Part shown: positions 1 through 8,818 of the stretch, piece by piece
Layout of the letters: every line of letters begins with the position of its first letter
How positions within the stretch are numbered: the stretch's first letter is position 1
Assembly: GCA_023150805.1 (NCBI GenBank)
Contig: JAKLKF010000083.1
Span: 1 to 32,706 of the forward strand
Length of the DNA stretch: 32,706 bases
Reading direction: 5' to 3'
Source of the DNA: Myxococcota bacterium
Lineage (GTDB): Bacteria > Myxococcota_A > UBA796 > UBA2385
Program-made: the position numbers and the translations under genes
The notes under the pieces: model-generated
The model's input: the letters and a program-made list of their open reading frames with translations, nothing else
What the model was told of the DNA's origin: nothing
The model's database searches: none

Positions 1-1915
1 CGATGAGCAGCTCGTCGGCGCCGTCCCCGTCCAGGTCGCCCGCGGTCGAGACCGCGATGCCGGCGAGGTCACCCGCCGCCTCGCCGGTCAGCACGGCGTC
101 GGCGTCGGACAGCGAGAGGGTGCCGGCGGGTGCGCCGAACAGGACGAAGGCCGCGCCCGACTCGCTGCCCGAGGGATCGGCGCCGTCGGCGCCCAGGAGC
201 AGGTCGCCGGTGCCGTCGCCGTCGACGTCCCCCGCGGCGGCGACCGCCTTGCCGGCCCGGTCGCCCGCGGCCGCGCCGACCAGGGCGGCGTCGGCGTCCG
301 CCAGCGACAGGACGCCCGTGAAGCCGCCCAGGACCAGCCAGGCGCCACCGGCGTTCGAGCCGCCGCCGTCGTACTGGTAGGCGCCGACGACCACGTCCTC
401 CAGCCCGTCTCCGTCCAGGTCCCCCACGCCGGTCACGGCCCGCCCGGCCGAGTCGTTCGCCGCCAGGCCGGCGATCACGGCCACCGCGCCGTCCTCGACG
501 CTGGCCAGCCCCTCGAGCGGCCCGGCCAGCAGGTAGGCCGCGCCCGCCGCGTTGGCGCCCGTGTCGTCGCCCGGGGCGCCCACCAGCAGGTCCGGCACGC
601 CGTCGCCCGTCGCGTCGGTGAGGCCGGCGACCGAGCGGCCGGCGTAGAGGAAGCTGGCCTGGCCCGGGATCACCCGGTCGGCGTCGGCCAGCGACAGCGC
701 CGTGTCGGGCGGACCGAAGTGCAGGTAGACGGCGCCGCTGTCGTTGGCGAGCCCGGTGGCGGTCGGCGCGCCGACGATCAGCTCGGGGTAGCCGTCCCCG
801 TCCAGGTCCGGCATCGCCGCCAGGCCGCGGCCGGCGGCGTCGCCGTCGACGACGCCCGAGAGGGAGCCCGCGGCAGCGCTCTCCAGCGACAGCTCGCCCG
901 CGGTCCCGCCCAGCAGGGTGTAGACGCCGCCGGGGTCGCCGCTGGTGCCGGCGCGGGTGGGCGCGCCGACGGCCAGCTCGGAGCGGCCGTCGCCGTCGAG
1001 GTCACCCAGCAGGGCGACGGACTCGCCCGCGCTGGCGTCCGTGCCGCCGGTCGCGGCGAGCACGGCGTCGCCGGGGCCCCAGGTCCCCGCCAGGGCGCAG
1101 CCGACGCCGTCGCAGTCGTTGTCCACCCCGTCCAGGCAGATCTCCTCGGCGCCGGGGTTCACGTCCGTGGCGGCGTCGTCGCAGTCGCCCTCGCGGCCGG
1201 CGTAGCCGTCGGGCGGCTCGCACCAGCACTCGCGCGCGCCCTCGCCCCAGCCGTCGCCGTCCAGGTCGGGCCAGGCGTCGGCGCAGCCCGCGGCGTCCTG
1301 CACGTTGGTGACCGTGTCGCAGTCGTCGTCCGCGGCCGTGTCGCAGTCCTCGGCCATGCCGGGGTGGACCTGGTCCTGGCCGTCGTCGCAGTCCCCCGGC
1401 AGCGCGGCGTAGCCGTCCGGGGCCTCGCAGGCGGCGGTGGTGTCGGTCTCCACACCCCAGCCGTCGTCGTCGTCGTCGAGGTACCAGGTGGAGGCCGCGC
1501 CGACCAGGGGGTCGCCGTCGTCGCAGTCGTCGGCGTTGGCGACGTAGCCCTCGGGCTGCGCGTCCGCGGTCGTCGTCTCGGAGGGATCGCCCAGGCCGTC
1601 CTCGTCGGCGTCCCGGTACCAGGTCGTGCCCGAGCCCCCGCCGTCGGTGCCCCCGCCGTCGGTGCCCCCGCCGTCGGTGCCCCCGCCGTCGGTGCCCCCG
1701 CCGTCCGTGCCCCCGCCGTCGGGCGTGCCCCCGTCGGGCGTGCCCCCGTCGGGCGTGCCCCCGTCGGGCGTGCCCCCGTCGGGCGTGCCCCCGTCATCGG
1801 CACGCCACTGGTAGGCGTCGTCCGTGATGATGGTGCAGCCGGGCGCAGCCACGGCGAGCAGGAGGAGCGCCGCCAGGGAGGAGCGCGACGTTGCCAGGGG
1901 AAGGCCAGGGACCAT
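1..1915 (-). CDS. MopE-type/FG-GAP repeat surface protein (C-terminus cut off by window)
   Basis: At least 638 residues, running off the left edge. The ATG at 1915 opens a signal-like sequence (hydrophobic stretch about residues 13-24) followed by Cys27. The PGC context is a poor lipobox, so lipoprotein status is uncertain. Then come a low-complexity linker of five DGGT and five DGGGT units, and three MopE-like Cys/Asp modules with D-x-D-x-DG, GDCDD and DNDCDG motifs, each preceded by a GY. The C-terminal part holds six FG-GAP/integrin-like repeats of the form GDLDGDG...ELxVGAP; the sixth is cut. FG-GAP repeats fold as Ca-binding beta-propeller blades, and the MopE module is a putative metal-binding repeat common in myxobacterial surface proteins. 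I infer an exported or outer-surface protein with a propeller; ligand unknown. The frame is fixed by the repeats, which continue uninterrupted to base 2. Confidence 0.87.
   Translation of the reverse strand, partial: MVPGLPLATSRSSLAALLLLAVAAPGCTIITDDAYQWRADDGGTPDGGTPDGGTPDGGTPDGGTPDGGGTDGGGTDGGGTDGGGTDGGGTDGGGSGTTWYRDADEDGLGDPSETTTADAQPEGYVANADDCDDGDPLVGAASTWYLDDDDDGWGVETDTTAACEAPDGYAALPGDCDDGQDQVHPGMAEDCDTAADDDCDTVTNVQDAAGCADAWPDLDGDGWGEGARECWCEPPDGYAGREGDCDDAATDVNPGAEEICLDGVDNDCDGVGCALAGTWGPGDAVLAATGGTDASAGESVALLGDLDGDGRSELAVGAPTRAGTSGDPGGVYTLLGGTAGELSLESAAAGSLSGVVDGDAAGRGLAAMPDLDGDGYPELIVGAPTATGLANDSGAVYLHFGPPDTALSLADADRVIPGQASFLYAGRSVAGLTDATGDGVPDLLVGAPGDDTGANAAGAAYLLAGPLEGLASVEDGAVAVIAGLAANDSAGRAVTGVGDLDGDGLEDVVVGAYQYDGGGSNAGGAWLVLGGFTGVLSLADADAALVGAAAGDRAGKAVAAAGDVDGDGTGDLLLGADGADPSGSESGAAFVLFGAPAGTLSLSDADAVLTGEAAGDLAGIAVSTAGDLDGDGADELLI
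1638..1793 (-). repeat. 15-bp tandem repeats in linker of the MopE/FG-GAP gene
   Basis: Ten or so in-frame 15-bp units in two types: five copies encoding DGGGT followed (on the plus strand) by five encoding PDGGT. The units are almost identical in DNA, with one base change in the fifth. All are multiples of three, so copy-number change would alter linker length without breaking the frame. Confidence 0.85.
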
Positions 1916-1938
1916 CGGAGCCGTCCGTGGGTTGCTCC

Positions 1939-1948
1939 GCGACCTTAG
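1939..1948 (-). promoter_or_regulatory. -10-like element of the MopE/FG-GAP gene
   Basis: Minus strand reads CTAAGGTCGC; the TAAGGT hexamer ends 26 bases before the ATG at 1915. The same ten bases occur upstream of the lyase gene (28773-28782), 24 bases before its start codon. No convincing -35 was seen. Confidence 0.35.
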
Positions 1949-1994
1949 CCCAGCCCTGCACGAAGCGCCGCAGCCCGGGCCCGCTTGGTGCGCC

Positions 1995-2930
1995 TCAGCC
2001 CGAGCCCGGGCGGTGCGCCTGGCCGGTGGGGCCGAAGGCCTCCTCCGGGCGGGTCAACAGCCCGGCGAAGTGCAGGGCCAGGCGGCCCGCCGCGACCCCG
2101 TCGAGCAGGCGGTGGTCGAAGAGCAGCAGCAGGGGCAGCATGGGGCGCACCGCCGGCTGCCCGTCGACGACCACGACCTCGTCCTGCACGGTCGAGGTCC
2201 CCCACACCGTGCCCACGTGCCCCAGCCGCGTGGGGGGCGAGAGGGCGCCCCCGCGGAAGAGCACGCCGGGGACCGGCTGGAAGGGCGCCCCGGCGTTGGA
2301 GATGAGGGTGGTCGCGGGCGCCGCCCGGTACACCAGCTCGCTGCCCAGGCGGCCCTGCCGCAGCCGCTCGTAGCCGTCCATCACCCCGTAGAAGGCCCAG
2401 GGCGGCGCGCGCTCGGCCAGGCGCACCGCCTGGCGGACCAGGCGGTTGGTGCCGCGCCCCGACCGCTCCTGGGCGACCGCGCCCTGCCCCCGCACCGCCA
2501 GCTCCCGCAGGCTGAGCCGGTCGGCGTCGGCCAGGATCGAGACCCCCAGCTCGCGGCGCTTCCCCCCGGGGTGCCCCAGCAGGTTGACCGGCATCGCGAC
2601 GCCGACCCGCTCCCGCACCACGATGCGCCGGCCCACGATCTGCGCGTTGGCCAGCGGGAAGGCCGCCAGCGAGCGCGCGACGGCCGCCACGAGCAGGTGC
2701 TGCACGGTCACGCGGGCCGGGGGCTGGCCCGTCGCGGAGGTCTCCGCGGCGGCGTCCTGCGCAGCGAGGCGCGCGAGGTAGGCGCGCGCCTGGCTGAAGT
2801 CGATGGCGAAGTTCACCGCGACGTGGGCCGAGGCCGGCGCCTGGAACCACCACAGCAGGGCCCGGCGGACGGCGGTGTCGGGGTCGCGCGGGGCGGCGCC
2901 CGGCGCGGAGGGCTGGGGGTCGAGGGGCAT
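1995..2930 (-). CDS. Stand-alone 2-oxoacid dehydrogenase E2-type acyltransferase domain
   Basis: 311 residues matching only the catalytic domain of dihydrolipoamide acyltransferases (chloramphenicol acetyltransferase-like fold). The active-site motif FDHRLLDG is near residue 273; its His is the catalytic base in the family. The N-terminal lipoyl and E1/E3-binding domains are missing, and no E1 or E3 gene lies nearby. It therefore cannot work as a normal E2 alone and may use a soluble acyl donor such as acyl-CoA; that is inference. The ATG at 2930 is preceded by AGGAGGG a few bases upstream, which supports this start. It is divergent from the DUF493 gene at 3009. Family assignment is firm, substrate unknown. 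Confidence 0.85.
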   Translation of the reverse strand: MPLDPQPSAPGAAPRDPDTAVRRALLWWFQAPASAHVAVNFAIDFSQARAYLARLAAQDAAAETSATGQPPARVTVQHLLVAAVARSLAAFPLANAQIVGRRIVVRERVGVAMPVNLLGHPGGKRRELGVSILADADRLSLRELAVRGQGAVAQERSGRGTNRLVRQAVRLAERAPPWAFYGVMDGYERLRQGRLGSELVYRAAPATTLISNAGAPFQPVPGVLFRGGALSPPTRLGHVGTVWGTSTVQDEVVVVDGQPAVRPMLPLLLLFDHRLLDGVAAGRLALHFAGLLTRPEEAFGPTGQAHRPGSG

Positions 2931-2996
2931 GTCCCTCCTGGGGGCGGCAGGGGATCGCGGGCCCTCCTACCCGTCGCCCGGCCCGCCGGCGCGGAT

Positions 2997-3002
2997 TAGC
3001 CG
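2997..3002 (+). promoter_or_regulatory. -10-like hexamer, predicted leaderless start of DUF493 gene
   Basis: TAGCCG lies 6 bases before the ATG at 3009 and no Shine-Dalgarno sequence fits in between, so transcription would begin at or next to the start codon. Confidence 0.35.
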
Positions 3003-3008
3003 GCGCGC

Positions 3009-3284
3009 ATGTCCGCCCCTCCCCCCGATCTCCGCGACCTCATCAGCTTCCCCTCCTCCTTCACCTTCCGGGTGATGGCCGAGGCGGGCGACACGCTGGA
3101 AGATCGGTGCCGACAGGCCCTGGCTGCGGCCCTGGGCCGGCCGCCCCAGCAGGTCGAGACCCGCCCCTCCTCCGGCGGCCGCTACGTCGCCGTGCGCTTG
3201 ACGGCGACGGTCGCCACCCCCGAGGAGATCTACGCCGTCTACGCCGTGCTGCAGCGGGTCGAGGGCGTGCGCCTGGTCCTGTAG
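3009..3284 (+). CDS. YbeD-like DUF493 family protein
   Basis: 91 residues, the usual size for the YbeD/DUF493 family, which has a small ferredoxin-like (ACT-like) fold. Family-typical features are an early Phe-rich strand (ISFPSSFTFRVM, residues 12-23), a helix, and a C-terminal strand ending in VEGVRLVL. The molecular role is not established; a regulatory role has been suggested for some members. The ATG is only 6 bases after a TA-containing hexamer and has no ribosome-binding site. The next gene starts 83 bases downstream and has its own putative promoter. Confidence 0.85.
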   Translation: MSAPPPDLRDLISFPSSFTFRVMAEAGDTLEDRCRQALAAALGRPPQQVETRPSSGGRYVAVRLTATVATPEEIYAVYAVLQRVEGVRLVL

Positions 3285-3344
3285 CGGCCGCGGCGGGGCG
3301 AGGGCGGCATGTCGCAGGCCCGAGGGCCGGCCCGGGCCGGTGCA

Positions 3345-3350
3345 TAGGGT
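3345..3350 (+). promoter_or_regulatory. Extended -10-like element of the CpaE-type gene
   Basis: TGCATAGGGT at 3341-3350 contains TAGGGT, 17 bases before the GTG at 3368. The leader then holds GGAGG at 3359-3363, so this gene fits a leadered, Shine-Dalgarno model. Confidence 0.35.
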
Positions 3351-3367
3351 CTGGACCTGGAGGCATC

Positions 3368-4516
3368 GTGGTCCCCTACGCGACCCTGGGCCTGCCGCCC
3401 GCCATCACCGCGACCATCGAGCGCCACATCGGCGCCCTGGGCCACCTGGAGCTGTCCCCCGCCGAGCTCGAGCCGCAGGGCCAGCGGGCGGTCGACCAGT
3501 CGGCGGCGCGCCTGGTCTTCGTGGGCCTGCCCGCCGACCCCGCCGCGGTCGAGGACGCGCTGGCGGCCGCCCACGCGCTGGTGGCCCGGGACCGCATCGT
3601 CGCCCTGGTCGGTGGCGACCCCACCCCGGCCCTGCTGCTGCAGGCGATGCGCCTGGGCTGCCGCGACGTGGTGAGCGCGGACGACGGCGAGGCCCTCGCG
3701 CGGCTGGCCGAGGCGGCCGCGGGCGACGGGGCGGCCCTGGTGGGCGGCGCGGGGGGGCTGGTCGCGGTCCTGGGCAGCCACGGCGGCGTCGGCACGACCA
3801 CGGTGGCCCTGGCGCTGGCCGAGCTGCTGGCGCGCGACCCGACGCGGGGCGTGGTGGTGGTGGACCTCGACCAGGCCGACCGCACGCTGCGGGCGGTCCT
3901 GGACCTGCCGGCGGGCCTGACCGCGCGCGGCCTGCTGCGGGTGGCGGCGACGATGGACCCGGTCAAGGTGCGGGGCGCGCTCACCCGACGGGCAGAGGGC
4001 TTCTGGGTGCTGGGGCAGGACGAGGACGTGCTGACCGTGCCGCCCGTGGAGGCCGAGGAGCTGCCGGCGATGGTCTCGCTGCTCCGGCGCGCCTTCACCA
4101 CCGTGGTGGTCGACCTGGGCAGCACCTTCGGCGAGCTGGCCTGGCAGCTCGTCGACGACGCGCACCTGGGGGTGCTGGTCACCACCCAGGACCTGATGGC
4201 GCTGCGCACCGCGCGCACCCGCCTGGACCAGCTCGAGCGCCTGGGGCTGCAGGGCGACCAGGTGGCGCTGGTCGTCAACCGCTACGCCCACGGCGCCGGC
4301 CCCTCGGAGGTCGAGATCGAGGAGCGGCTGGGCGCGCCGGTCGCGGCCCTGCTGCCCGACGCGCCCCGGCTGGCGCAGCGCGCGCTGGACGAGGGGCTGC
4401 CGCTGTCGGAGGTGGCCGAGCGCGGGCGGGTGGCCGACGGGCTCGACCACCTCGTCGAGCGCCTGACGGGCTCCCCCCCCCGGCGCAGGCGGCGGTGGTG
4501 GAGCCCCGGCCGCTAG
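3368..4516 (+). CDS. CpaE/TadZ-like MinD/ParA-family ATPase
   Basis: 382 residues from a GTG preceded by GGAGG. Residues about 45-110 look like a degenerate receiver domain. The C-terminal two thirds is a MinD/ParA-type P-loop ATPase, with the loop GSHGGVGTTT at about residues 136-145, a VVVDLDQAD switch region and a VVVDLG strand. CpaE/TadZ proteins localise tad/Flp pilus assembly machinery in the cell. Here both family lysines of the deviant Walker A (KGGxGK) are replaced, as in some TadZ proteins, so ATP hydrolysis is doubtful. No other tad/cpa genes are in the window, so this is an orphan copy or the locus is elsewhere. The C-terminus is strongly basic (RRRRRWW). Confidence 0.8.
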   Translation: MVPYATLGLPPAITATIERHIGALGHLELSPAELEPQGQRAVDQSAARLVFVGLPADPAAVEDALAAAHALVARDRIVALVGGDPTPALLLQAMRLGCRDVVSADDGEALARLAEAAAGDGAALVGGAGGLVAVLGSHGGVGTTTVALALAELLARDPTRGVVVVDLDQADRTLRAVLDLPAGLTARGLLRVAATMDPVKVRGALTRRAEGFWVLGQDEDVLTVPPVEAEELPAMVSLLRRAFTTVVVDLGSTFGELAWQLVDDAHLGVLVTTQDLMALRTARTRLDQLERLGLQGDQVALVVNRYAHGAGPSEVEIEERLGAPVAALLPDAPRLAQRALDEGLPLSEVAERGRVADGLDHLVERLTGSPPRRRRRWWSPGR

Positions 4517-4555
4517 GACCCGGCGGGCACCCGGCCTGCCGCCGCCCGGACGCTG

Positions 4556-4981
4556 CTACCGACGCCACTCCGCCGAGCCGTTGGGCGTCTCCCACAGGCG
4601 GATGGCGACCACCGTGACGCCCGTGTCGGCCAGCAGCTCCTGGGCCACGACGGCCAGCGCCGCCACGATGACCTCGGCCGTCGGGGGCTGGTCCAGCCAG
4701 TACACCGGCCGCCCCAGGCGGGCGTTGGCCTCGGCCACCGGCGCCGCCTCGGGGTCGGTCCGCATCAGGATCGCCGTGTGGTCCCAGTGCTGGTCCACCC
4801 AGCCACCCACGCGCTCCTTGACCACGCCGAAGTCCACCACCCGCCCGCGGTCGTCCAGCTCCGGGGCGTCGCAGGTGATCTCGGCGACGTAGCGGTGGCC
4901 GTGGAAGGCGCGGCACTTGCTCTCGTGGCGGGGGATGCGGTGCATCGCGTCCCACTCGATCCGCCGGGTGCAGGTCAGCAT
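4556..4981 (-). CDS. queD: 6-pyruvoyl-tetrahydropterin synthase / QueD family
   Basis: 141 residues, full length for the PTPS/QueD family. In QueD the reaction is 7,8-dihydroneopterin triphosphate to 6-carboxy-tetrahydropterin, the second step towards queuosine. The zinc histidines are visible as H14, H27 and H29 (FHGH), with the catalytic Cys23 before them (KCRAFHGH), the DHT motif near residue 67 and WETPN near the C-terminus for pterin binding. The Cys four residues before HGH fits QueD better than eukaryotic-type PTPS. The ATG is preceded by GGGAG. It lies 15 bases after the FHA gene on the same strand, so probably in one transcript; no functional link is known. No other que gene is in the window. 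Confidence 0.85.
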   Translation of the reverse strand: MLTCTRRIEWDAMHRIPRHESKCRAFHGHRYVAEITCDAPELDDRGRVVDFGVVKERVGGWVDQHWDHTAILMRTDPEAAPVAEANARLGRPVYWLDQPPTAEVIVAALAVVAQELLADTGVTVVAIRLWETPNGSAEWRR

Positions 4982-4996
4982 GCGGGCTCCCGTGCT

Positions 4997-5953
<957 letters not shown>

Positions 5954-5960
5954 GGCGGGG

Positions 5961-5966
5961 TCGATA
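5961..5966 (-). promoter_or_regulatory. -10-like hexamer, predicted leaderless start of FHA gene
   Basis: Minus strand TATCGA ends 7 bases before the ATG at 5953, with only CCCCGCC in between and no Shine-Dalgarno sequence. Confidence 0.35.
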
Positions 5967-6041
5967 ACGCCGGGCCGCGACGCCGGGCCAGCCCGCGAGA
6001 CCGAACCGTCACCGGGCGGCTGCGCGGCCCCCGGCGGGGGA

Positions 6042-6047
6042 TAGCCC
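6042..6047 (+). promoter_or_regulatory. -10-like hexamer, predicted leaderless start of MBL-fold gene
   Basis: TAGCCC ends 7 bases before the ATG at 6055. The short gap (TGGCGGG) holds no good ribosome-binding site. Confidence 0.33.
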
Positions 6048-6054
6048 TGGCGGG

Positions 6055-7161
6055 ATGACCGACCTCGTCCCTGCCGACCTGTCCCTGCCGGACGTGCCCG
6101 CCGACGAGCGGCCCTTCCTCTCCTCGCCCGTGCGGCCCGGCGGCTTCTGCAACCCCTGGGGGGTGCGGGTGGACAAGCGACCGGCCGACCTGCTGCGCTG
6201 GCAGCTCAGCCCCAACGCCTTCCGCGGCGCGCGGCGACGCCCCGCTCGCCTGCCTCGGGTGCCCGACCCCCACGCCTGCTGGGAGGCGCTGCCCGAGGGG
6301 GCGCGGGTCCAGTGGCTCGGCCACGCCTCGGTGCTGGTCGAGCTCGACGGGGTCGTGGTGCTCATCGACCCCCTCTTCGGCCGGGCGGCGGTCCAGGCCC
6401 GGGCGGTGCCCGCCCCCCGCGCCGTCGCCGACCTGCCCCGCGTCGACGCGGTCCTGCTGACCCACGGCCACTACGACCACCTGGACGCGCCGAGCCTGCG
6501 GGCCCTGGTGGGGCGCTTCGGCCCACAGCTGCCCTTCCTGGTGCCGCTGGGCCAGCGCGCCAGCCTGCCGGCGGCCTGCAAGGTGGTGGTCGAGCTGAGC
6601 TGGTGGCAGCAGGTGCGGCTGCGCGGGCTGCGCCTGTGCCTGGTGCCCGCCCAGCACTGGCACCGGCGCGGCGCCTTCGACCTGGACCGGGCGCTGTGGG
6701 GCGGCTGGGTGCTCCAGGGCAGCCGCTCGCTGTACCACGCCGGGGACACCGGGGACTTCGGGGGCTTCCGCACCATCGGGCGCGTCTTCCCCTCGCTGGA
6801 CGTCGCGGTGCTGCCCCTGGGGGCCTACGAGCCCCGCTGGTTCATGGCCGAGCAGCACATGGCGCCCGAGGCGTCGGTGGCGGCGCTGGGGGCCCTGGGT
6901 GCGCGGTCGCTGCTGGGGATGCACTGGGGCACCTTCGACCTGACCGACGAGCCGCTGGACCACGGCGCCTTCGAGCTGCTCCCGGCGGCGGTCGAGGCCG
7001 CGGACCTGCCCGGCGGGCGCTTCCACGTCCTGGCCCACGGCGGCGCGCTGGGCTTCGGCGCGCAGGAGCGCGTCCACGGCGCCGCTGGCGTGCCGGGCCT
7101 GGGCCGGGAGGACGGCGACCCCGTCGCGAGCGCCGCGGCAGGCCGCCGGAACGTGCGATAG
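6055..7161 (+). CDS. MBL-fold metallo-hydrolase, NAPE-PLD-like
   Basis: 368 residues. The metal-binding motif THGHYDHLD gives H137, H139, D141 and H142; further ligands are D231 in HAGDTGD and H290 in GMHWGTF. The segment PAQHWHRRGAFD...LWGGW closely resembles the conserved stretch of N-acylphosphatidylethanolamine phospholipase D, which also has a binuclear zinc site, so a phospholipase D-like or phosphodiesterase activity on lipids is the best guess. Bacterial relatives are mostly uncharacterised. There is no signal peptide, so it is probably cytoplasmic. The N-terminal 75 residues (NPWG, then LLRWQL) also fit the NAPE-PLD-like subgroup. It is followed after 40 bases by the unknown membrane protein. 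Confidence 0.86.
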   Translation: MTDLVPADLSLPDVPADERPFLSSPVRPGGFCNPWGVRVDKRPADLLRWQLSPNAFRGARRRPARLPRVPDPHACWEALPEGARVQWLGHASVLVELDGVVVLIDPLFGRAAVQARAVPAPRAVADLPRVDAVLLTHGHYDHLDAPSLRALVGRFGPQLPFLVPLGQRASLPAACKVVVELSWWQQVRLRGLRLCLVPAQHWHRRGAFDLDRALWGGWVLQGSRSLYHAGDTGDFGGFRTIGRVFPSLDVAVLPLGAYEPRWFMAEQHMAPEASVAALGALGARSLLGMHWGTFDLTDEPLDHGAFELLPAAVEAADLPGGRFHVLAHGGALGFGAQERVHGAAGVPGLGREDGDPVASAAAGRRNVR

Positions 7162-7201
7162 CTGTCACCGGAACGCCACACTCTCGCCCTGGAGGTCACC
7201 C

Positions 7202-8782
7202 GTGGGGGTGCCCCCGCCCGTGCAGCCCACCGCTCCTCCCCAGTCGGTCCGCCTCAGCCGCCACGACCGCCTGCAGGCCGAGCTGAAGGTCGAGTACCCG
7301 GTGCACGACGTGCTGCAGGCCGCGGTCGCCTTCGAGCTGGACATCTGGCTGCACCTGCCGACCGACGTCGGCATCGGCCCCGGACGCACCACCGCGGAGT
7401 CGGTCTACCAGGACATCCGGGTCCAGACGCGGCTGAAGACGCCCTCGGTGCACCTGCGCGACCTGGCCGACCCCCGCGGCAAGGGCTCGCCCCTGGTCGC
7501 GCTGACCGTGCTGGTCGACGCGCCGGAGCAGACGGCGTCCTGGGCCCGGGACGTCCGGCGCGAGGCCCGCCTGGTCGCCCGGGTCCTGCGCAGCGCCGGC
7601 CGGCGGGTGCTGGCCGCCGCGGGTCGCCACCCCGCGCGCGCCACCGAGCTGATGACCCTGCTGCTGGACGCCTGCCGGGTGGTCGGGCCCCGCTTCCGCG
7701 CCCTGGCCCAGCGCCTGCGGGCCCTGCCCCTGGACGCGCCCACGGCGCTGTGCCTGGAGGCCACCGACGAGTACCTCAGCCTGCAGACCGAGCTGTTGTG
7801 CACCCGCGGCGTCGCCCTGCTCGACCACGTCGGGGTCGACGGCGCGCTGCGCGACGGGCTGGCCGAGCTGGCGCGGCGCGAGGACGACCTGCGCCGCGAC
7901 CGGCGGTGGCGCAGCCGGATGCCCGCGGGCAAGGACGCCGTCGAGGACGAGCCCTTCCTGGACCAGGCGGGCCTGCTCAAGCGCTACGTCGAGCGGGTGC
8001 TGCACCTGCGCCCCGTGCCCAGCAAGGTGCAGCGCTTCGCCCACGACACCATCCTGGGCCTGGCCGCCGCGGTGGCCATGACCTGGGCGGTGGGGCTGCA
8101 GGTCTTCGCCCTGTACAGCCTGGACCTGGACCTCTCCCGCGGCGCCGGCACCAGCATCGTCGTCGCCTTCTCCACCATCGCGGTCCTCGGCTACATCCTC
8201 AAGGACCGCATCAAGGCCTGGAGCGCCGAGGTCCTGGCGCGCCAGCTCCCCCGCTTCCTGGACGACCGGGGCTTCACCCTGACCTGGGGCATCCAGGCCG
8301 CCGTGCTCGGCAGGGTCAGCGAGCGCCTGAAGTTCGAGCCCGCCGAGCGGCTGGACCCCGAGGTGCACCGCCGCCACGTCGCGGCCATGGGCACGCCGCT
8401 GGCGGCCGAGGTGCACGACGACATCCTGCACTACCGCCGGCGGACCGTGCTCCAGCCCCGCGCCGCCCTGGCCGTGTTCCCGCGCTTCGTCGGCGTCAAC
8501 GACACCCTGCGGATCAACGTGGCCCGCTGGGTGCGGACCCTGTCGGCCCCCCACCGCAGCATCGTGGTGCTCGACGAGCAGGACCGGCCGGTCGTCCGGC
8601 GCCTGCCCAACCGCTACAGCGTGCCGGTGGTGACGCGGCTGCGCAGCCGCGACGCGAAGGGGCGGCGACACGAGGAGTGGGCCGTGCACCGGATCCTGCT
8701 GACCCAGCGCGGCGTCGTCCGCGTCGACACCCTGGGCCAGCTCCCCGAGGAGGACCGCGAGGAGACCGGCGCCTTCGTCTGA
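7202..8782 (+). CDS. Unknown membrane protein with two central TM segments
   Basis: 526 residues from a GTG with GGAGG six bases upstream. I do not recognise the family. Residues 1-280 look soluble and rich in Arg/Leu helices. Two hydrophobic segments (about 284-305 and 317-336) form a hairpin, directly followed by the charged, conserved-looking YILKDRIKAW. Residues 340-526 are again soluble, with HDDILHYRRR and a beta-rich end (SVPVVTRLRSRD...HRILLTQRGVVRVD). Both large soluble parts should lie on the same face of the membrane, most likely cytoplasmic given their charge. There is no catalytic motif I can name. The stop is 36 bases from the convergent peroxidase gene. Confidence 0.8.
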   Translation: MGVPPPVQPTAPPQSVRLSRHDRLQAELKVEYPVHDVLQAAVAFELDIWLHLPTDVGIGPGRTTAESVYQDIRVQTRLKTPSVHLRDLADPRGKGSPLVALTVLVDAPEQTASWARDVRREARLVARVLRSAGRRVLAAAGRHPARATELMTLLLDACRVVGPRFRALAQRLRALPLDAPTALCLEATDEYLSLQTELLCTRGVALLDHVGVDGALRDGLAELARREDDLRRDRRWRSRMPAGKDAVEDEPFLDQAGLLKRYVERVLHLRPVPSKVQRFAHDTILGLAAAVAMTWAVGLQVFALYSLDLDLSRGAGTSIVVAFSTIAVLGYILKDRIKAWSAEVLARQLPRFLDDRGFTLTWGIQAAVLGRVSERLKFEPAERLDPEVHRRHVAAMGTPLAAEVHDDILHYRRRTVLQPRAALAVFPRFVGVNDTLRINVARWVRTLSAPHRSIVVLDEQDRPVVRRLPNRYSVPVVTRLRSRDAKGRRHEEWAVHRILLTQRGVVRVDTLGQLPEEDREETGAFV

Positions 8783-8790
8783 GCCCCGCC

Positions 8791-8811
8791 GACGCCCTCC
8801 GGGCGGGCGTC
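8791..8811. terminator. Hairpin between convergent genes, possible bidirectional terminator
   Basis: GACGCCC and GGGCGTC form a 7-bp stem around a 7-base loop, between two convergent stop codons. There is no T-tract on either side, so it is not a canonical intrinsic terminator. Confidence 0.35.
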
Positions 8812-8818
8812 CGGGCCG

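Noticed and set aside
1638..1793. Direct repeats as a CRISPR array
   Set aside because: 15-bp units without spacers, in frame inside a coding linker.
4517..4555. Imperfect GC-rich inverted repeat between the CpaE-type and queD genes as a terminator
   Set aside because: The stem needs a bulge, and there is no T-tract; too weak to annotate.
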